A DNA stretch of 64,000 nucleotides from Actinobacteria bacterium HGW-Actinobacteria-7. GTDB taxonomy: Bacteria; Actinomycetota; Coriobacteriia; Anaerosomatales; PHET01. The notes under the pieces were generated by a model that saw nothing but the letters and a program-made list of their open reading frames with translations, made no database searches and was not told the origin of the DNA. Positions 60,405-64,000 of the stretch are shown one piece after another (position 1 is the first letter of the stretch; each line of letters begins with the position of its first letter). A program made the translations under genes and the position numbers. The DNA lies in the NCBI GenBank assembly GCA_002841275.1, contig PHET01000006.1, forward strand, positions 1 to 64,000. Direction: 5' to 3'.

Positions 60405-60901
60405 AGCTCGACGCTCTCCGGAGTCTCGCGCGCATCCCCGAACCATTCAGCTTCGAAGTCGCCGTCAGCTATCTGGCCGATGGGCATCTTGAGGTACTTG
60501 CCGGTCGCTTCGACGGCCACGGTCCCGTCTTCAAGCACGATCTCGCCCGTGCCTTCGAAGACGCGGCGCGTGTCGCGCGTGATGCGAGCGATGGCGCGAA
60601 TAGGTCCGTCCAGTGGGACCGGCTTGCGGAACTTGAGTGTGAGCTCGACGGTCACTCCCCATGCGTCGGGGTCGCTCACGCCCACCGCGCGCCCGATGGT
60701 CTCGTCGAGGATCGCCGAAGCAATCCCGCCGTGTAGCCGGCCCGGGTAGCTCTGGTGATGGTCCTGAGGCTCGAACACGCCTAGCAGCTCGTCGTTCTCG
60801 AGCTCGTAGAAGCGTGCTTTGAGGCTGTGATCGTTATCTCGGCCGCACACCAGACACATGCGGCTGACGTTTTGGGACTTGAGCACCTTGTGTTGGGCCA
60901 T
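60401..60901 (-). CDS. PaaI-like hotdog thioesterase
   Basis: 166 residues. CLVCGRDNDHSLKARFYELE at the start (CxxC) and YPGRLHGGIASAILDETIGR, the hotdog helix with HGG and the catalytic Asp, then VTVELTLKFRKPVPLDGPIR. Hydrolyses acyl-CoA esters; substrate unknown. Likely co-transcribed with the deaminase by a 4-bp overlap. Confidence 0.88.
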   Translation of the reverse strand: MAQHKVLKSQNVSRMCLVCGRDNDHSLKARFYELENDELLGVFEPQDHHQSYPGRLHGGIASAILDETIGRAVGVSDPDAWGVTVELTLKFRKPVPLDGPIRAIARITRDTRRVFEGTGEIVLEDGTVAVEATGKYLKMPIGQIADGDFEAEWFGDARETPESVEL

Positions 60902-61002
60902 GGCTCCTCGGCATATCTTCGATTGTGGCGTGGAACACCGCCGTCCGAACACGATTGTAGCGGGGTATGCTCGCAGGGACGCCTATTCCACAGGAGCCCC
61001 AG

Positions 61003-61764
61003 ATGAATCCCACGCTCGCGTTGCTCGAATCACGCTGCTCTACCCGGGTCTATGCCCCTGCGCCTATCACGGACGCCGAGAAGAAGGCGATCCTGCACGC
61101 GACATTCCGCGCGCCCACCGGCGGCAACATGTTGTTGTACTCGATAATCGACGTGGTGGATCAGGAACTCAAAGACCGCCTCGCGGTGACCTGCGACGAC
61201 CAACCGTTCATCGCGAAGGCACCGTGGGTGCTCGTGTTCGTGGCCGACTTCCAGAAATGGATCGACGTCTTCGAGTACTCCGACGTCGCCTCGTTGCCCG
61301 ACCTCGAGCACCGCTCGACTACGGGTCCGGGCGATCTCATGCTGGCCTGCTCGGACGCGCTCATCGCGGCACAGAATGCCGTCATCGCCGCGGAGTCACT
61401 GGGTATCGGCTCGTGCTACATCGGGGACATCCTCGAAAACGGCGAGATCCATGCGGAGCTGCTGCAGCTGCCCAAGCACACGTTTCCCGTCGCGATGCTG
61501 TGCTTTGGGCACCCCATGGCCTCGGGAAGGCGGGCGCCGCGCTACACAGAGCACGTGGTCCACACCAACCACTACCACCGCCTGAACGCCGAGGAACTCG
61601 AGGAAGTATCGCGCGGCCTTGCCGAGACGCACGCACCTCACGGGCTCGCGCCGGGCACTGCTAACTACGGACAGGCCGTCTACCGGCGTAAGTTCGCGTC
61701 CGAGTTCATGCGCGAGATGAACCGTTCGGTTACATGGTGGATGGAGCGCTGGCAGTCGCAGTAG
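61003..61764 (+). CDS. Nitroreductase family protein
   Basis: 253 residues. ESRCSTRVYAPAPITDAEKK is the FMN-binding opening, followed by RAPTGGNMLLYSIIDVVDQE and ESLGIGSCYIGDILEN. The C-terminal 50 residues (YGQAVYRRKFASEFMREMNR) are longer than in most. FMN-dependent reductase of nitro compounds or quinones. ATG 61003 has GGAG upstream. Divergent from the thioesterase. Confidence 0.9.
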   Translation: MNPTLALLESRCSTRVYAPAPITDAEKKAILHATFRAPTGGNMLLYSIIDVVDQELKDRLAVTCDDQPFIAKAPWVLVFVADFQKWIDVFEYSDVASLPDLEHRSTTGPGDLMLACSDALIAAQNAVIAAESLGIGSCYIGDILENGEIHAELLQLPKHTFPVAMLCFGHPMASGRRAPRYTEHVVHTNHYHRLNAEELEEVSRGLAETHAPHGLAPGTANYGQAVYRRKFASEFMREMNRSVTWWMERWQSQ

Positions 61765-61831
61765 GGTACCGACAGCGCTTCCTTGTTACTCTGACCATCA
61801 TGTCGTATCAACTGCGCGGCACTTTGCATGC

Positions 61832-62326
61832 ATGTCGCCGTTCGATGAAAGGTCTCAGGTGCTGCAACTCGTCGCAGGGCTACCGCCCTACATCAAGTAC
61901 GTCATTCTCACCGCGGTCCCGTGGGTGGAGCTTCGCGGCTCGATTCCACTGGCGGTGCAGCAGGGGGAGCAGCTCTATCTGCCCATCATCCTAGTCACCA
62001 ACATGCTCGTCTTCTTCCCCACGTACTTCATCCTAGGCTGGGTCTACCACCTCATCCCCGAGGGCACGTGGTTGCACCGCAAGCTCGAGGGCGTTCGCCG
62101 CAACGCTCGGCCGCTGGTCGAGAAGTACGGGCTGATCGGCCTCGCGGTGTTCGTCGCGATTCCGCTGCCAGGCACAGGGGCGTACTCGGGTGCTGCCGCG
62201 GCGTGGCTGCTGGGCATGGGCTGGAAGAAGTCGTTCTTCTCGGTAGCCTTGGGGGTTTGCGGTGCGTTCTTCATAGTCTGGGGCCTTTCCGAGGCGGTCG
62301 CCGGCGGATTCAGGTTCTTCGGCTGA
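61832..62326 (+). CDS. Small multidrug export family (SMP) membrane protein
   Basis: 164 residues, four helices. LTAVPWVELRGSIPLAVQQG and the middle FVAIPLPGTGAYSGAAAAWL with GMGWKKSFFSVALGVCGAFF are the signature of the putative small multidrug export family (PF06695). The proposed function rests on weak evidence. ATG 61832. Confidence 0.9.
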   Translation: MSPFDERSQVLQLVAGLPPYIKYVILTAVPWVELRGSIPLAVQQGEQLYLPIILVTNMLVFFPTYFILGWVYHLIPEGTWLHRKLEGVRRNARPLVEKYGLIGLAVFVAIPLPGTGAYSGAAAAWLLGMGWKKSFFSVALGVCGAFFIVWGLSEAVAGGFRFFG

Positions 62327-62455
62327 CGCGGTGTCCACGCGACCACCGCGAGCCGTCACCGGGATGTTGCGCTGATGGCATCTCGACGGCACACGGGTCG
62401 GCTAGTCTGGTAGCACGGGGGATGCACCGGCACGCCCGCTGCACAGGAGGCCATC

Positions 62456-63628
62456 ATGTCTGGACGTCGACTACTCGCTATCGTTGTGATCTTCGTGCTC
62501 TCATCGGTTGCGTGGCTGGCGCTTGCCGGCTCGGTACAGATCCGCACCGGCTCGAGCACCGAGCGGCTCGGCGACGCGGTGAGCGGGCTGTGGGGCACGC
62601 CGCAGGTGCAGGAAGCGCCCACGTTCGCCTACACCGGTGGCGACGCCGGCTCGAAGCTCGATATCTCCGGCAGTGACATCACGGCCGACTTCAAGCTCGA
62701 CCAGCGCCGCAAGGGGCTGCTGTGGTACGCGACCTACGTGGTCGATTTCAAGGCCGACTACCTCGTGGAAAACCCTCTGTCGAAGCCGACGACCATGACG
62801 ATGTCATTCGTATTCCCTGATGCGACGGGAAGCTATGACGGGTTCATCGTCAACGTGAACGGTACCGACACTCCCGTGCGCTACGAGGAAGGCACCGCGA
62901 AGGTCAGCTTCGTGGTGGCGCCTAAGGCCAGCGCGCGCGTCGCGACCGGCTACCGCACAAACGGAATGGACTCGTGGTCGTACTCACCCAGTCCCACGGG
63001 GGCAGGCGTGATCCGTGACTTCAGTCTGCTCATGAACACCGACTTCTCGAAGATCGACTACCCGGCCGATGGCGTGTCTCCCACCGCGTCGAACCGTTCG
63101 GGCAACGGGTGGAAGCTCGAGTGGAGCTACGACAGCGTGGTCAGCGGTCGTCAGATCGGGCTTCAGATGCCCACGCCTCTGAACCCGGGGCCGCTGGTCG
63201 CCCGCATCACGGCGTTCGCTCCGGTCTCGCTGCTGTTCTTCTTCGCCGCGCTCATTCTGCTGACCGCGACGCGCAACGTGAAGCTGCACCCCATCCACTA
63301 CGGATTCCTCGCTGCCGCGTTCTTCGCCTTCGACCTGCTGCTGGCCTATCTAGCCGATCAGGTCGACATCAACATCGCCTTCGCGATCGCTGCCGTCACG
63401 TCGGTGGCCCTGGTTGTGGGCTACCTGCGTGTGGTCGTTGGTGGGAACCGCGCGCTCGTCGAGATCGCCATCAGCCAGTTCGTCTTCCTCGTCTTGTTCA
63501 GCTACAGCTTCTTCTTCGAGGGCATCACCGGGCTCGCGATCACCATCGGTGCGGTGCTCACCCTCGCATTCTTCATGATCAGAACGGCGAAAGTTGACTG
63601 GGAGACGGTGTTCCTGCCCCGGCAGTAA
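62456..63628 (+). CDS. CreD-like inner membrane protein
   Basis: 390 residues. One helix at the start (about 6-27), an outside beta-rich domain (about 40-255), then about six helices. VKLHPIHYGFLAAAFFAFDL, and LFSYSFFFEGITGLAITIGA with a late IRTAKVDW, match the CreD pattern. In enterobacteria CreD belongs to the CreBC regulon and affects envelope integrity; no CreBC is nearby here. ATG 62456. Confidence 0.78.
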   Translation: MSGRRLLAIVVIFVLSSVAWLALAGSVQIRTGSSTERLGDAVSGLWGTPQVQEAPTFAYTGGDAGSKLDISGSDITADFKLDQRRKGLLWYATYVVDFKADYLVENPLSKPTTMTMSFVFPDATGSYDGFIVNVNGTDTPVRYEEGTAKVSFVVAPKASARVATGYRTNGMDSWSYSPSPTGAGVIRDFSLLMNTDFSKIDYPADGVSPTASNRSGNGWKLEWSYDSVVSGRQIGLQMPTPLNPGPLVARITAFAPVSLLFFFAALILLTATRNVKLHPIHYGFLAAAFFAFDLLLAYLADQVDINIAFAIAAVTSVALVVGYLRVVVGGNRALVEIAISQFVFLVLFSYSFFFEGITGLAITIGAVLTLAFFMIRTAKVDWETVFLPRQ

Positions 63629-63673
63629 TATCAGTAGCGGCACTTCACCCGGCTTCCCGAGAAGGACCGGCAC

Positions 63674-64000
63674 GTGGCTGCAGACAAGCTGTTTTGGGAG
63701 AACCCGTATCTGACCCGCTGCGAGGCGACGGTCACATCGGTCGATGGCCCGGCCGTCACCGTCGATCGTACGGTTGCTTTTGCGTTCTCCGGCGGGCAGG
63801 CTTCGGACAGCGGGTTCATCGGCGGCTACGAGATCGTCTCGGCGCGTACTGACGGCCCTGAGATCGTCTACACGCTGCCTGCTGGTCATGGACTTGTTCC
63901 CGGCGATATCGTCACCGTCGAGATCGACGCCCGAAAGCGCATCCGGCTCATTAGGCTGCACTTCGCTGCGGAACTCGTGCTCGAGCTGGTCACCAGGTTC
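63674..64000 (+). CDS. Alanyl-tRNA editing protein (AlaX), N-terminal part
   Basis: 109 codons, cut off by the right edge. YLTRCEATVTSVDGPAVTVD, FSGGQASDSGFIGGYEIVSA and RLIRLHFAAELVLELVTRF match AlaX-type trans-editing proteins that clear Ser or Gly from misacylated tRNA-Ala. In the usual metal motif HxxxH the second His is Glu here (HFAAE), as in one AlaX branch. GTG 63674 follows AAGGA. Confidence 0.82.
   Translation, partial: MAADKLFWENPYLTRCEATVTSVDGPAVTVDRTVAFAFSGGQASDSGFIGGYEIVSARTDGPEIVYTLPAGHGLVPGDIVTVEIDARKRIRLIRLHFAAELVLELVTRF

Noticed and set aside
1..64000. Searched by eye for CRISPR arrays, rRNA, tRNA, prophage genes and an integrase gene.
   Set aside because: No regular short repeats with spacers, no RNA gene cloverleaf, no phage structural genes and no tyrosine recombinase gene were seen; a covariance or profile search could still find a missed tRNA.

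Overview
The window is about 64 kb of high-GC DNA with actinobacterial-style genes: many GTG starts, an actinomycete-type HutH, PASTA lipoproteins, a PHO-box-like element, and a secreted FG-GAP protein whose Tyr/Ser/Lys-rich C-terminus I associate with Coriobacteriia. My best guess is an anaerobic or facultative member of Actinomycetota, class Coriobacteriia or a sister lineage. This is inferred from gene content only; there is no rRNA, and I saw no tRNA.

Region 1 (about 1.1-15.5 kb) is the accessory part and the most interesting one. It is an array of small, mostly unrelated genes separated by sites that look like integron attC recombination sites. A degenerate RYYYAAC box and a GCATCRA-type inner arm sit on the left, and an inner arm such as ATGCCCAAC plus a GTTRRRY-type box on the right, 56-147 bp overall. 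The inner arms pair with one unpaired (extrahelical) base. No integrase gene lies in the window, so this is either the body of a chromosomal integron or a cluster of attC sites lacking an integrase (CALIN). Cassette cargo includes a lipoprotein, a DUF1697 protein, a GNAT acetyltransferase, a glycine-zipper protein, an HsmA-type membrane protein, a two-gene membrane protein/XRE regulator unit with its own palindrome, an APC-type permease, a DUF2277 protein, and an Arr rifamycin ADP-ribosyltransferase lying backwards. The first attC is split by an IS110-family element. Removing the element at a CT core restores a 56-bp attC hairpin. Its 5' non-coding end carries segments that fit a bridge RNA whose guides read that attC and the element's own ends. 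Between about 10.8 and 14.7 kb is a block without clear attC sites (GlsB/YeaQ, YggT, immunity-like, cold-shock/DUF1294, and a reverse PadR/HAAS operon). Two more attC sites close the array at 14.9-15.5 kb.

Region 2 (15.5-35 kb) holds single genes and short operons: three DUF1801 proteins, an ICMT-like methyltransferase, OsmC, a PASTA/DUF3465 lipoprotein, an EFR1-type flavodoxin-ferredoxin, three diguanylate cyclases with I-sites, a MASE1 histidine kinase, a diheme lipoprotein, Tam, a trypsin-like protease, an MFS transporter and YqeY.

Region 3 (35-43.4 kb) carries a fused acyl-CoA synthetase/GNAT protein divergent from an AcuC-type deacetylase, a plausible reversible protein-acetylation pair. 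It continues with an ACR3-like permease and a TorD-like chaperone, each behind a CsoR-like palindrome, then a NapH-like membrane 4Fe-4S protein behind a PHO-box-like repeat and an EamA transporter.

Region 4 (43.4-53 kb) is histidine degradation: hutH-hutU-hutI in one operon, with the HutG-type formimidoylglutamase nearby on the other strand, separated from it by a LysR regulator, a membrane protein and the large secreted FG-GAP protein. Region 5 (53-64 kb) has a MalY/PatB aminotransferase, a MarR-ABC-ABC exporter operon with overlapping genes, a purine deaminase/thioesterase pair, a nitroreductase, a small multidrug export protein, a CreD-like protein and a truncated AlaX gene at the right edge.
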